A program made the position numbers and the translations under genes. The notes below the pieces were generated by a model. It saw only the letters and a program-made list of their open reading frames with translations, ran no database searches and was not told where the DNA came from. From contig NC_079147.1 in assembly GCF_945859685.1 (NCBI RefSeq), positions 233,488,765 through 233,552,764 on the forward strand: a stretch of 64,000 nucleotides of DNA, written 5' to 3'. Source of the DNA: Eupeodes corollae (Eukaryota > Arthropoda > Insecta > Diptera > Syrphidae). Shown piece by piece: positions 24,214-36,220 of this stretch (position 1 is its first letter; each line of letters starts with the position of its first letter).

Positions 24214-24682
24214 ATGGCTGAAACACAAACATGCTTCAGCTTCGGGTTCGCTGACGTTTACGAGTTCAGCCATAAGAATTCAATGCATGTTATCACAATG
24301 ACGCTTTGACCTTACGTTTCGTTTGACAATCGTAAGGAAAAGAACGTAATGTGACTTGAAACGGAAGCTCTAGTTCAAATTTGCTGAAAATTTGCTTTGT
24401 CTGGCAGCTCAACAGCGGTAAAAAAGTCAACAAACAAAATACATTTTATTTTGGAAGGATTCCCATTGGTTATTATAGGCTGTGTAAGCTTCTTCTGCGA
24501 TAAATTTAATTTTTTCGATTTCAAAACTCATTTTTTTATATTTTGAGAAAAAAACCAGCTGCTTATGACAGAAGTGCCATTTTAGAAATGTCAAATTGGA
24601 AGTGTCATTCAAAGCAACCTCGAAGAAGGCCCAATGTAATGCAGGCGAAGCCGAAGCTGAAGCGTTTTTGTGTTTCAGTCAT
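24214..24682. mobile_element. MITE-like fold-back, about 470 bp
   Basis: The left arm CTGAAACACAAACATGCTTC (from 24217) and a right arm near 24640-24680 are inverted copies of each other, with about 45 bp recognisable per arm (core GCTTCAGCTTCGG). The interior is AT-rich and non-coding. Target duplication is uncertain. Confidence 0.55.
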
Positions 24683-25169
24683 AAGTTATCATATGTTGTA
24701 TTAATTTAAAAGGTTTAATTTCTCTTATTTATTTTCAAAGCCTGGGGTAGCGAATCACCTCGTGCGGTGGCTAAAGGTTAACATATCTTTTTGTTAACTT
24801 TGAAATATAAGCAACATTATAAACATTTCTCAATTTATAAGTTATTAGACGTGTCCAGGTTAATCTGGAAAACGAACCGTTTACTTTGGAATGTCAGAAA
24901 CTTAGAACTTATATTTTTAAATGTATTCAAAGTTAAAATGATTTAAACTTAATTTTAATGTACAAAATTAACATGCTGAAAACGGTGCCGTACAATAAAG
25001 CCAAGTGAAATAAGGCCACATTTTAAGAATTGTAATTATTTCACTTTTGTTAAGTGTATTTGAGCCAGTTTAAACAGTCGGTCTTAGATTACATTTAAAC
25101 AATGTTGTAACACACATGGTAGACATGTGCATTCAAGAGGACACAAGCGTCCACAGGTTTTTCTCAAAA
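24683..25169. other. No gene seen
   Basis: AT-rich spacer. GTGAAATAAGGCCA at 25005-25018 may be the left end of an element whose right end is near 27267 (see findings). Confidence 0.45.
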
Positions 25170-27115
25170 CCAACCTCTGTCTATCAACTCCTACTCTCAC
25201 CTCCCCGTGGTGAACATCGGGTGTCTAGTACCTGGAGATTGGGTTCCAACCCCAGTGAAAAGTTGTTGGGGGCAGCAAACGAGAGAGGTGGGGAGAGGTG
25301 TTTCCACTAAGGCACCTTTCCTTATCCAGACGGCAGCGGAGGAATTCCCGAGATGGAATCAACGGTGGCGTCTAAAGTTCCAGTAAGGTTGAACTACTTA
25401 GTGAACACCTTATAGGGCTTCTTCGACTTAATTGGAGTCCAGGCCTAGAATTAGCGGTTTTATCCGGCTCCCCATCCTTGGAGTTATACTTAGGATCTGG
25501 CCCTCCAGGTTGGGGGTTGTGCGTCGGGGTGACTTCCTGGCCACGTAAAAGCTTTCATAGTTGCGAAGCACCAACAAGCCTCGGATACGGACGGATTTAC
25601 TGTTGACAACCAACGCAAACGAATAAAGGACAACGAACTTCGGATATGCACGTGGAATGTTAGGTCCCTTAACAGACCACGTGCGGCTGAAGAATTAGCG
25701 GAAATACGATGGGATGGGCCGGGCAAAAAGAGGATGAAAAACTGCGATATTTACTATGGTGACTGCTACCACGAAAACCAACAGCGCTTATTTGCATGCG
25801 GCTTCGCCATTGGAGCCAGACTTAGGCAAGAAGTCTTGAGCTATAGGTGCATCAATGAGCGCCTCATGACCATACGCATCAAGGCTAAATTCGGCAAAAT
25901 TAGCCTGAAATGCGCGCACGCCCCCACAGAAGAGAAAGACGATAACACCAAAGATATGCTCCACAAACTCCTAGACAAAACATGTGAGCAGTGCCCTAGC
26001 TACAATATTAAAATAGTCCTTGGCGATTTTAATGCCAAGCTAGGAAGGGAAGCCATCTTTGGTGGAATATTCGGTAAGAACAGCCTGCACGACAACACTT
26101 CCGACAGCGGATTCAGGTTCATAGATTTTGCTGCGGGGCGAAACGTCATGGTAGCCAGTACGAGTTTTCCACACCTCAACATCCACAAAGGAACTTGGAC
26201 TTCTCCAGATCAATCTACCGTCAACCAGATTGACCCCTGGTTTGATGAGGAATGTCGGCAGGCAAATGCAGCCAAACAACAGGCACGCAAAGCGGAGCTG
26301 CATAAAAGGACGAGAGCTGCTCATGAGCTCTATGAGCAGAAGAGGCGAGAGGAACACCGACTTCTCAGAAGGAAAAAGAGAGGGCATAGAAGCGTGCGGT
26401 CAAAGATGTTGAGAGGTTTAAAAGCAGGAATGAACAGGTGGAAACATCATAGTGGAACCGCAGTCAATGCTGAGGATATGGAAGGACCACTTCTGCTGAC
26501 TGTATGACGGCGACAGCGAACTGAATTCCGCTGTCAGGCAGGATGATCCATTCAACATAGACAACAAAAGCCAACAATCCAGTCCTCCCGACTAAGACGA
26601 AGAAAAGATTGCCATATCTAAGCTGAAGTCTAATAAAGCCGCTGGATGGCTTGAATGGCGAGCTCTTTAAAGCAGCTGTAGATAAGTTGGTTAGGAGCAT
26701 GCACCAACTTACCTGTAAGATATCGTCGGAAGAAAGCATGCCCGATGAATGGAACCTCAGTATTGTTTGCCCGATCCTGAAAAAAGGAGACCCTCTAAAC
26801 TGCACCAACTATAGAGGAATCAGTCTACTTAAAATCTTCTCTGACGTAATATGTGAACGTCTAAAGCCCATCGTCAACAACCTGATAGGTCCTGATCTTG
26901 CTAACCGCTGTTTCTTTGGACTAAGAAAGCAATTGAAAGTAAAGTCCTTTCGAGGGACCAAATTGTTGCTATATAAGACCCTTATCATCCCCGTCCTGCT
27001 ATACGGTGCAGAAGCATGGACTATGACAAAAGCGGATGAAAGCACCTTGGATCGGTTCGAGAGAAACCGAACCTTTGGTACACTCAACCTCGCACCTACC
27101 CCAAATCCTATAGTG
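25170..27115 (+). pseudogene. RTE-like LINE, copy c with 5' region
   Basis: This copy keeps the 5' region (25170-25650) that copy e2 also has. A 257-codon frame (25734-26507) holds most of the APE endonuclease: MKNCDIYYGDCYHENQQRLF, RLMTIRIKAKFG, then IKIVLGDFNAKLGRE with the conserved GDFN, then the basic linker AHELYEQKRREEHRLLRRKK. Internal deletions are visible: the segment between TVNQID and PWFDEE (end of endonuclease) and most of the RT between NNLIGP and ANRCFFGLRKQL (about 26895) are gone, so the YADD block is lost. The C-terminus breaks off after DRFERN. Confidence 0.85.
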
Positions 27116-27267
27116 TGTAAAAGCACCCTTACATATACCTCACCGTTTTATTAAGTTAATCTTCTTTCTTAAATCAATTTGGTCTTATGTCAAGTTGTCA
27201 ATGTTCAATATAATTTACTTTTGAAAACTGCATTAAGGCCAGTTTTTTAAAGTTGGTCTTATTTCAC

Positions 27268-28838
27268 GGTGCCAAAATCCACAATTTTACAAAATTGTTT
27301 AAAAATGTTGCATTAGTGCTTTCAACTAAATCAACAATTTGCAATGTCTCGAGAAGTGTCCTTGTCAATCATAAGTATATGATCTTGAAAGAGTTTTTAT
27401 CTCTTTAAATCAATAACATGTGTCAAAGAAATATTGCAAACTGTTATGTCGTTAAAATATATTTGAAATCAATTATCTTATAGATTTTATCTTTTAATTT
27501 ATCGAAGTACGAATTTATATATAAATATGTATATGTATGTATAAACCGTTATTAAACTTTAATCTTTTTAAAGCCATCAATGACGCGACCGACGTGGGTA
27601 TAGGTTATATTAATGACCTTACTTAATATCAAGGCTTTCAGTTTAATTTTTTTCAAATACCTTCTCAAATAAACAACATACATGTACATAGATACTTTTA
27701 ATAGATACTTTTAGAAAAGATATGATTCATGATACATAATAATTATTTAGACACGACCTATATGTAATGTGAGTGTAGGTAAAGTATGCAACACATCCTT
27801 CAATACTCCAGAGTAGGTTTTATGTAACATTACACAATCTTCGATCTTAGCCTCTGCATCTCAAAATGATATCTTCATCTCTAAATCGAACCTTCACTGA
27901 AATAAAACTTGCAATAAATCATTGAGAAGAATCATTTTTATTCTTTTTTTTTTAATATTTTCAAAAAGAAGACATCACCAAAATGTATGAATTCATATTG
28001 ATTTTTGATTTATGGATATTCCTCCAACATCACACAAAATATATTCCAAATCCATCATTGCCATTTTTATTTTCTGTTTCGCAATTGAAATAAATTTCTA
28101 GTCTTTAAAAAGAATGTTTTTGAGATGATGGTGGGTGTGTAGATGAAGGTAAAAGGTATATAATTGAAAAGTGGAGTCACTCATTTTAATGTGAAGATAT
28201 CGGGATACAGGTATATGTACATATGTTTGTAGGTAAAACGAATTTTTGTAAAATTATTTCTATCGGAAAAATCAATTTCAAGAATATCCATTAAGGAATA
28301 ACTTATTTATATACCTTCAGGTATACATCAATATCGTAGGTAGCAATATCAATAGAGATAAAAATGTAATTCTACCTGAATTTTGTTTTTCAGTACCTAT
28401 TGTTAAAGTTTAAGAAACCATTGATTTTATATGCAAACATTATCCGAGTACTTAACTAATGGCGACAAATAGGTTTAAGACATTATATGACCATCAAAAA
28501 CCATTAAGGTAATAAAAGTTCGAAAAGGATCAATTATATTCGAGTAAAGCATAGGAGTTAAATGACCTGCAAAAGACTTGGATGACGCACTCGAAAAGGA
28601 AGTTTTTTTTCTTCCTTTAAGGTCATTTGAATATGTGTACAATGACTTGACTTAACGTAGCATTAAGTATCGGCGCCATTTTGTCAAAGACTTGAGATTG
28701 ATTTAAAATTATAATTTAGATTTTAAGACGACTTTCATAAAAATTTCTCTAATCTCTATCCAAAGATATGATTTTTTGAAATAGGTGTCAGTACATATTT
28801 TGGAAATGCTCTTCTTTTTATTTTAAATATATAATAAA
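27268..28838. other. No gene seen
   Basis: A 1.6-kb AT-rich stretch with only short chance frames. It has a few TATG/ATGT-rich patches (27510-27545). Nothing could be assigned. Confidence 0.55.
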
Positions 28839-29660
28839 CTAGCGGGTCAACATTAGCTATTAATTCGTCTTGTCCAGTGACGCTAGTTGCCACCCAAATG
28901 TACGCGCATATTTGTGATCAATCTGAAAAGTTTGACAGAAGCCCACAGAAACGACGATTTCAGTCAATCATTTATTTCATCACTTTTTGTAGCTCTTGGC
29001 ACAACTGGCAATATTTGCTGAAAATCACCAGCGTATAACCAGTATAACAACACCTCCCTTCGGGCGTTTATCAGCTCTAAAATCTCTAAGTGTACGATAC
29101 ATAGCTTCAGGCCCACCTTTATTTACCATAGTCGATTCGTACCACACAAGAAACGTCCTTTCTTTAAGCACTTTGGCTAGTGAGCTTTGTTTCGAGATAC
29201 TACAAAATGGACGTTCTCGGCTTTGCAAATCTAAAGGCAATTTGAAAGTTGCGTGAGCGGTTTTCCATTCTGTATAATAATTTTCTGTAAGTACGAGTAT
29301 TTGGTGCTATCGACTTTCGCCGCTGTACTTCACCCATGAAATATATTTGTACAAATTTTTGTTTCGTCAGGATTGTTTGTTAAAAGAGATCCAGCTAAAT
29401 GATAGACTCAATGCCTGATTTCATTGGCACCGAATGACATCATTTGGAAACCACAATTGTAAACACGAACCATATGAAGAAGACGTTTAGAATTTCGATG
29501 AGAATGATTCAAAAAACTTTTTAATGGTTCCGGTGGATCAGCAATTTCTGCCAATAAAACTTTTCGTTTTTAACAGCTGAGACCTGGCGGTTTTTTAGGC
29601 TATTTGAATGCACGACAGAAATTGTACTTTGTATTCATATTTCCTATCGAAGCGTGAGTC
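28839..29660 (-). pseudogene. Helitron Rep/helicase fragment and 3' terminus
   Basis: The minus strand encodes part of a PIF1-type Helitron helicase: MVRVYNCGFQMMSFGANEI (about 29410-29470), KFVQIYFMGEVQRR (about 29325-29370), then LPLDLQSRERP (29205-29237), VLKERTFLVWYESTMVNKGG with the DES box altered to YES, and AGDFQQILPVVPRATKS (about 28970-29025) in a shifted frame. The downstream end is CTAG followed by T (28842-28838), as at Helitron 3' ends. Walker A and the Rep domain are missing. Confidence 0.75.
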
Positions 29661-30299
29661 AGTTATATTTGGATTTTATATGGATAGATAACAAATTATT
29701 GAGTAACAATATCGGACTTTATTTATGCCTAAAACCTGCTCTGTGATATCCTCTTTCATTTGAAAAAAAACTGCATAACAATTGGATAAGAAGATTCGAA
29801 GACAAACCGTAACAAAAGTATCCGCTTTGCTTGATTTCAGTTTTATATAAATAGATTATTCCCAATTTAATAATATTTTTTTTTTTTCAAAATAATCAAT
29901 ATTTTAAAATTTGGACTAAGCTAACTTGAGAAACAAGTTTGTAAAGATTTTGTCGAAGGTAGATATTTTGGGCAGACCAGGGGCCTGTTTCATCAAACAC
30001 TTTTCACTTTACAAATAAATAATATTCTGCAAAGTAAAAATGCAAAATGTTTTACAAAATTTACAAAGTGAAAAGACTTTTCAATTTTTTAGACTTTATT
30101 TGAAAAAGTAAATGTTTCACCAATTTAAAATACAACTTTGCAATTAATTCGTATTTTGAAAAGTAGCAAAGTAAATCTTGGATAGTGTTTTTATTAAGAT
30201 CAAATTTACATTGAAAAACATTGGTGAATCAATAAATATCATGGTGCCGTCAACAAGCTGCATTCCAAGAACCTCAGTTTTACCACATTCAAAGACAAA
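29661..30299. mobile_element. Possible Harbinger-type end in AT-rich DNA
   Basis: GGGGCCTGTTTCATCAAACA at 29989-30008 resembles the GGGCCTGTTTCA termini known from some PIF/Harbinger elements. The following 250 bp are rich in 'caaagt' motifs. No matching inverted end was found, so the call rests on one terminus and on the Harbinger-like frame at 31592-31815. Confidence 0.3.
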
Positions 30300-30399
30300 A
30301 ATTGGAAATGCCATCATTGCCGAGTAAAACGGGACTAGGTGTTGGCATTGTACTACGAAATTTACCCCAGGTAGCCTTAGACATTTATACCACTCTGTT

Positions 30400-31360
30400 T
30401 AGCAATATTCTGAATATTGCATATTATGCGGTCCGTTGGAAAACAGCTCCCGAAAAAGGGAAATGACACCTCCAATCCGACGAATCACCGGTCGATATGT
30501 CTTCTGCCGAGTATCAGTAAGATATTCCAGAAGGTTATAAATAGAGCTCTCTGGCTGGGAACAACAAAATCATTTCGGATAATCAGTTGGTCTTTAAAGC
30601 GGGACATGACATTATTCAGGCTGCGTCCGAGCTTGTTTCTGATATCCATTGGAAAAAATCTAAAAGGCAATGTACGGGTTCTTGTTCGGTTGACTTTGAG
30701 AAGGCCTTCGACACCGTATGGTTAAAGGGTCTGTATCTAAATCTGACCAGACTTGGCATAAGTAAACCACTGTTATATTTACTTTATGATATGCTTAATG
30801 GTTGACAGTTCATTGTCAAAATTGACCAAAATCTTTGATATTAAAAATGGTCTTCATAATGGTTTACCCGCCGATCTTGTTCAGCATTTGCATCAGCGAA
30901 AACGTAGGCCGACGACCTTATTGTATACAGTTCGGACCCAAAAATTGAGATTATCATGACACTTTTGCAGAAATATTGCGATGATTGGAAGTTAAAAATC
31001 AACTTTCAGAAATGCAAAACTATAATTTTTAGGACTCCATTGTGTGAACCCTCAAGAGATACGAGAAAGAACTATACAAATCTTGTGATCGTTGTACCAA
31101 ATTGTCAGCCACTGGCGTATAAAAGTGTAGTAAAGTACCTTGGCATTTGGTTGGATCAATACTTATATTTCGAAAGACGTATAAGTGCTGCTCTGGCCAG
31201 ATGTAGGGGAATCTTTGCTCTGACAAAGCGGTTGTTTTTTAGAAGCCGTCTTGACAGCAGGTTGAAGGTGATTTGCTACATGGCCTTTATCCGGCCCCTC
31301 CTTCGGTTCAGTAGGCCTGTTTCCGATAGGGGCCGAAGAGATAGTGTGTGGCAGGAGTAA
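30400..31360 (+). pseudogene. Non-LTR RT fragment (Jockey group)
   Basis: Plus strand: NPTNHRSICLLPSISKIFQK (30480-30540), then LVFKAGHD as a decayed GFR block, then SVDFEKAFDTVWLKGL with the first catalytic Asp (30690-30735). The GVPQ and YADD blocks fall in a deleted or degraded stretch (30800-30930). It resumes with LQKYCDDWKLKINFQKCKTI and VVKYLGIWLDQYLYFERRI (about 31120-31180), then MAFIRPLL (31280). Frames shift at least three times, and there is no endonuclease. Confidence 0.78.
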
Positions 31361-31591
31361 TTAATTTAAGTAATTTTAAGTAGTTTTATGGTTTTGGTTA
31401 GTTTTAAAAAGCTTAAGTATTATAATTGTTTTTCTATTTATTGTTTCAATAATAATGAAAAAGATACCAAGTTTTTTGTTTCATTTTCTTGGTTTTAGAT
31501 TACGTTATTGTTATTTAGTATTACAATTTTTTTCAAGGCCGAAAGGCAGTAGTAGAAATTTTTAAGTTGTTAATATTTAGGAATTTTTGTC

Positions 31592-31815
31592 TAGCTTTAA
31601 GAAAGTTTTAAGATTTCGATAAAAAAACAAAAATCCCTCTTCATAAGAAAATCCTTCATTGGAGAAAATTGCGAGGCTAAGTTTGAAGACTTTTGTGCCA
31701 AGCAAGTGGTTTTAGAGAGAAATTCATCAAAGTTAATATTCGACTCTCGATAAATTAGTCTGCAGACGGTTGCTTTGCTCATTCCCTGTATAGATGCAAA
31801 ACTGTGATATTGGAC
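31592..31815 (-). pseudogene. Possible PIF/Harbinger transposase N-terminal fragment
   Basis: The minus frame reads AGNGVQYHSFASIQGMSKAT then VCRLIYR, similar to the helix-turn-helix of HARBI1-like transposases (sequence-recognition helix GMSKATVCRLI). It stops at 31597 without the DDE domain. The match is short; chance or another helix-turn-helix protein cannot be excluded. Confidence 0.4.
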
Positions 31816-33042
31816 TCCATTTCCAGCTTAATGTAGCGTACACGAAATTTGTTGCAAGAGACTTAAGCACAAATTCCTTTGGCTATTAAATTGTAGTTTA
31901 TTTCAAATTTTAGGCAACACAAATTCGATGGTATTTTTCGTTAATCGAAAAATCTCTTTTGTCAAAAAATCATTTACGAAGTTAGTTTTTAGTTTGACTA
32001 CTCGTTGGGTCACTATTATTAATTTCTTCGTTTTCAAAATAGTCAACACATAGATTAATTTTGTATAAATTGTCTTACAACAGCTTTTCAAAAGAAACAT
32101 TTTTATGCTTTTAACTGTCAAATTTCATTAAAGAATGGCTACAATATCGATGGATTAAAAACTCATCAAAATCATACATTTTTGAAATTAAGTTGAATCA
32201 ATGTGTTAACCCTAAAATTTTAATTTCATGTTCTTTGGTAAATTTGTCAAAATTAAAAATATCATACGTCCATTGTCTTGTTAATTTTTATTTACTTCTT
32301 CATTTTCAAAGCGGTTCATTTATTATCAGTTTTCGAGAAATTTTTAGAACAAGCTCTTATTTGTAATTGAAAATAGCTATTTGCAGTAAGCTTTGCAAAA
32401 ATTCTAATTGCAACTTGCAAAGTATCAAGACAAGTATCAAGTTGAAATAAAAGGAACAAATACTTTTCAAAATAACAAAACTTCTCACTTTTTAGAAAAG
32501 ATTTTGCGCTTCGCAAATTTGAGTTTGGAGAAACATATTTTGCAAAGAGAAAAGCTGTGCAATTCTATAGTTTCCTCTTTGCAAATTTGTGTTTAATGCA
32601 ACAAACAAATGTTAAAAATTTTGTTGAACTACAATATAGTTGTTACTTTTGAAGCTATCATATTTTGACATTTGAAAAGTAAAAAAATACGTTCTTGCTT
32701 ATTACTAAAAATGGAACACCCTTCAACAACGCAATGAATTGTCAAAAATCACTACAAAAATGGTGACAAATTTTTTGTTGATATTAACAAAACTAAAGAA
32801 CTTTTAATTGACAGTTGACGGATTTGTTCCATAAAAACAAAAACTAAACTTCATTATTAATTACATTCTTTGGAATGTTTTTTAATGACATAAGCACACC
32901 TCTACCTACAATATCTTTTGTTTTAAATCTAAATTTGTACCTTTTATCTTTTTAAATTTTTCTTTTAAGTTTTGAAATCACAGATTTTAAAATCCATTTA
33001 AATTATTACACGTATGTATTTGCGCATACCAATTTAAATATT
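31816..33042. other. No gene seen
   Basis: AT-rich DNA with short frames only. Some 'tttgcaaa' motifs near 32390-32600 recall the stretch after 29989, but no clear inverted pair was found. Confidence 0.5.
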
Positions 33043-34044
33043 CATGGTGTTTCACGGGAATAGGGTTAAAAATAGTTGGATTTTTCTCGACGTAGGCTGA
33101 GTGTGAGTAATTTGAAAAGGTCTAATTTTATCCGTTAGATAATGCCATTTAGTTTCAACAATGGAGTAGTGAAGTGTCCTGTAGCGAGTGTTCGCGTGAA
33201 AGTACAGCGATTACGTACTGTAACAACTCCCGAAAATACGGACAAATTTAAGAGCTGCTCTACAGATTCCAAGACGTTCGGTGCACAAACAAGCTCATGC
33301 TTTACAACTTAATCGTTCTTCCGTTCGACACATCGTCCAGCGTGAGTTGAACTTCCATTCTTATAAATTGACAACTGTTCAACAGTTGAAACCCAATGAT
33401 ATTCACTAACCTTCAGAATTTCCATTAGAGATTGTCTCGTTACTTCAAGATTTAAGATATGCTTTTATTTATGAGTGATGAAGAGCGTTTTCTCCTCGAC
33501 GGTTTTGTAAATAAGCAAAATGTCCGTTATTATGCTGCAGAAACCCCTTAAAGCCTCCACGGACGAACGTTACGGACTGTTTGGTAATGATCCAGGTGAC
33601 CGTTAATAGTTCCTGTTACATTTACATGCTTCATAACTTTTAAAAATCAGAGTTACCTAGGAGAAGGTGAATTATCAACCCGTCAAATGTCTGATTTTAA
33701 CAAGATGGAGCACCTCCACACACTGCGATCTCCACAATGAATGTCGTACGCGAGATGTTTTCCAGTCGTTTCATTTCACGTTTTGAAGATATGTATTGGC
33801 CTCCCAGAAAACCTAACTTGCCGATGTGCGATTTTTTTCTTTGGGGGTAATCTAAAGTAACGTGTTTACGAGTCAAAACCACTTACACTAGACGACCTTA
33901 AGGATAGAATAGAAACGGAAATTTAACTAATAGACACTTGTTTCAACGCGTTCCCTTAAATTTGTTTGATCGACTTTCTTGGTGCTACGAACAAGATAGA
34001 CGTCATATGCTAGATGTTAATTTCAAAACTTAAAATGGCACTGA

Positions 34045-35027
34045 CGAGGTGTCTTCAAAAAGTACCCGGAATTTTTAAATTTCGCGGGTCAGGAGAGTCC
34101 GAAATTAAAATTCTTTTTAATTGTGTTGGTATACATGCCTCTAAAACATGATGCAATTTTCAGGTATATTCACTGTTAACTTTGTCTGTGGTAGATGCTA
34201 AGGTTCGACATGTTTTTATGAGCTCGGCGATTTTTGTTGTTTTAAAAATGGAAGAATTGAATTTTGATCAAAGAAAAAACAATCGCATGAACATAGCTCA
34301 GGAGATATTAAATGACGTCAACGACGATCCAAGTTTGCTTGAAAGGGTCATAACTGGTGATGGAACATGGGTGTCGAAACCAAATCACACACAATCGTCC
34401 ACCTGAAAGCATCCAACGTCACCAAGAGCGAAAAAGCACGTCAAGTTCGATCAAATGTGAAGGTTTTGCTTACTGTTTTCTCTGATTATAATGGCATAGT
34501 GCATCAAAAGTTCTTACCACAAGATCGTACGGTTAATAAGGAGTATTACATTGAAGTTATGCGATATTTGCGTGAGACAATCCGAAAAAAGCGCTCCGAT
34601 TTATATAAAAACAATTCATGGCTTTTGCACCACGATAACGCACCTGCTCACTCGTCGTTGCTTGTTATTAATTTGTTGGCCAACAAAAAATACCGCAGTC
34701 ATGCCCCAACGTCCATATTCACCAGGTATGGCTTCGTGTGTCTTTTTCTCTTTTTTCTGTTTCCAAAGTTGAAGAGACCCATGAAAGGACGGCGGTTTTT
34801 CTCGATTGAAGAAATAAAGGCCGTATCGCTGAGAATGCTTAAGGACATATCAAAAAGTGAATATCAAGAGTGCTTCGAAGATTAGAAAAAACGCTGGCAT
34901 AAGGGTATTATATCTGGGGGGTTGGTTGATAGTCTACTTTGAAGGGGACCACATTGATGTAAACGAATAAATAAATATTTTTTTGAAAAAAAAACGAAAA
35001 TTCCGGGTACTTTTTGAACACACCTCG
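34045..35027 (+). mobile_element. Mariner element, nested, internally deleted
   Basis: The inverted ends CGAGGTGTCTTCAAAAAGTA and (inverted) CGAGGTGTGTTCAAAAAGTA bound a 983-bp element; the right flank is TA, the left is GA. Full mariners are near 1.3 kb, and here the N-terminal helix-turn-helix region is missing. The transposase frame runs from about 34182 to 34885 with one frameshift near 34380. Confidence 0.85.
34182..34885 (+). pseudogene. Mariner transposase, catalytic domain, inactive
   Basis: The DDE/D domain is recognisable: RVITGDGTWV (first Asp in GD; the usual GDETW has Glu changed to Gly), then RQVRSNVKVLLTVFSDYNGI, KEYYIEVMRYLRE, WLLHHDNAPAHSSLL (second Asp in HHDN, about 34620-34655), then YSPGMASCVFFSFF, where the family has PDLAPCDFFLF. 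The third catalytic Asp is thus replaced by Val. It ends with FPKLKRPMKGRRFF and YQECFED. A frameshift near 34370-34380 joins two frames, and the first 100 or so residues are absent. The protein cannot be functional. Confidence 0.88.
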
Positions 35028-35239
35028 TATAAGATAAAATATTAATAAACGAGTTGTACGTCTAAAATATCATGAGTTGTATCCACTTATTTTTGTACCA
35101 ATTCCCGTGAACCACCCTGTATGTACATGCATCAGTCAAACAGAAAAATTCAAAAAAGAGGCTGGGATGCGACCCACGCTGATAACTTCAAACCCCGTCT
35201 GTCGATTTGTCTTGCTTAAAAGTTTGTCTATATGTACTC

Positions 35240-36220
35240 GTATCAATTTTTACCAAATTTGCGTACTATTTTTTGTTGATTTTATTTTTTATGAAATAAC
35301 GGACTGTTGGATTCTTATATAAAAATTACTGAATAATGAAAACATTCTCAAAATTTGTCCTAATGTTGAAAACAATATTTCTTATAAGGAAAAATTAGTA
35401 AGAAGCTAAAATCTCAAATTTTTGAAAAGATATTTGAGTCGAAAATCATTTTTTACCAACTTTTGTCTATTTTTTTTCGGTTTTTAATTTTTTGTAAAGA
35501 AACTGTCAATTCGATTTTTTTCAAACTTAAACTGAATATTGACAACAAGATTTTTTAAAAGATTAAAGTAAATTAAAGCCAATATGTCAAAGTTTTGAAA
35601 AGATATTTGAGTCAAACATCAATTTATAATTTTTTTTTTAGGTTTTTATTTTTTGTAAAAAAACTGTCAATTCGATTTTTCTCAACATTTTTCAAAATGT
35701 TGGAAACAATATTTCTTATAAGATAAAATAAGCTTGAAGCCTAAATTTCAAGTTTTAAAAAAAAAATTTTTTTTTCAGTTTTATTGATTTATAAAAAAAC
35801 CGTTATATTGATTTTTTTCAAAAAATATACTTGTTTAGTATCACGTTACAATATGTTATATAAAATTTAATTCAAGTCTCTAGCGTTTTTGGTTCGTAAG
35901 ATATTTAGGGTTAACCAAAATGTTCACCTTTTCAAACTGCTATTGTAAAAAAACCACCCACGCAATTTTCTTGAGAGCCCTTTCTGCATCTTTCTGCCTT
36001 ATTATCTGTATAACAAAATTTATTTGAAGTTGAAATCTCTACTGGTTCTTGAGCTATGGAGGACGAAAAAAACGTCGCGGACGTACGTACACACGCACGC
36101 ACAGACATCTTTCTAAAAATCTTTTATTTCGACTCTAGGGACCTTGAAACGTCGAGAAATGTCAAAATTTTCAATTTGACAAATCGGACCCATTACAATA
36201 ACTTCCTATGGGAAGTTAAT
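35240..36220 (+). repeat. Tandem-unit repeat family, copy 1
   Basis: Units of about 150 bp recur here, each with TTTTTATTTTTTGTAAAAA and a later GATATTTGAGTC. A single-copy 3' part follows (CGTCGCGGACGTACGTAC at 36073, then TTTCGACTCTAGGGACCTTG), ending in the hairpin AACTTCCTATGGGAAGTT at 36202-36219. The upstream block GGGATGCGACCCACGCTGAT at 35164 is shared with copy 2. It is non-coding and looks like a non-autonomous mobile element of unknown class. Confidence 0.7.

Larger units (their letters stand above)
33043..35119 (+). mobile_element. Mariner-like element, outer copy (host of a nested mariner)
   Basis: The ends are inverted: left CATGGTGTTTCACGGGAATA at 33043, right (inverted) CAGGGTGGTTCACGGGAATT ending at 35119, followed by TA. 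The left TA is mutated to TT. The transposase remnant (33100-34035, plus) contains RTVTTPENTDKF, a region like the mariner linker, MSDEERFLLDGFVNKQNVRYY (split here: MSDEERFLLDGF then VNKQNVRYYAAETP, about 33475-33545, first catalytic Asp in SDEE), and CAIFFFGG as a decayed CDFFLWG block near 33820. Frameshifts and stops are frequent. It is related to the remnants at 46.3 and 55-56 kb. Confidence 0.75.

Noticed and set aside
28996..29256. Plus-strand 86-codon frame
   Set aside because: Antisense of the Helitron helicase fragment.
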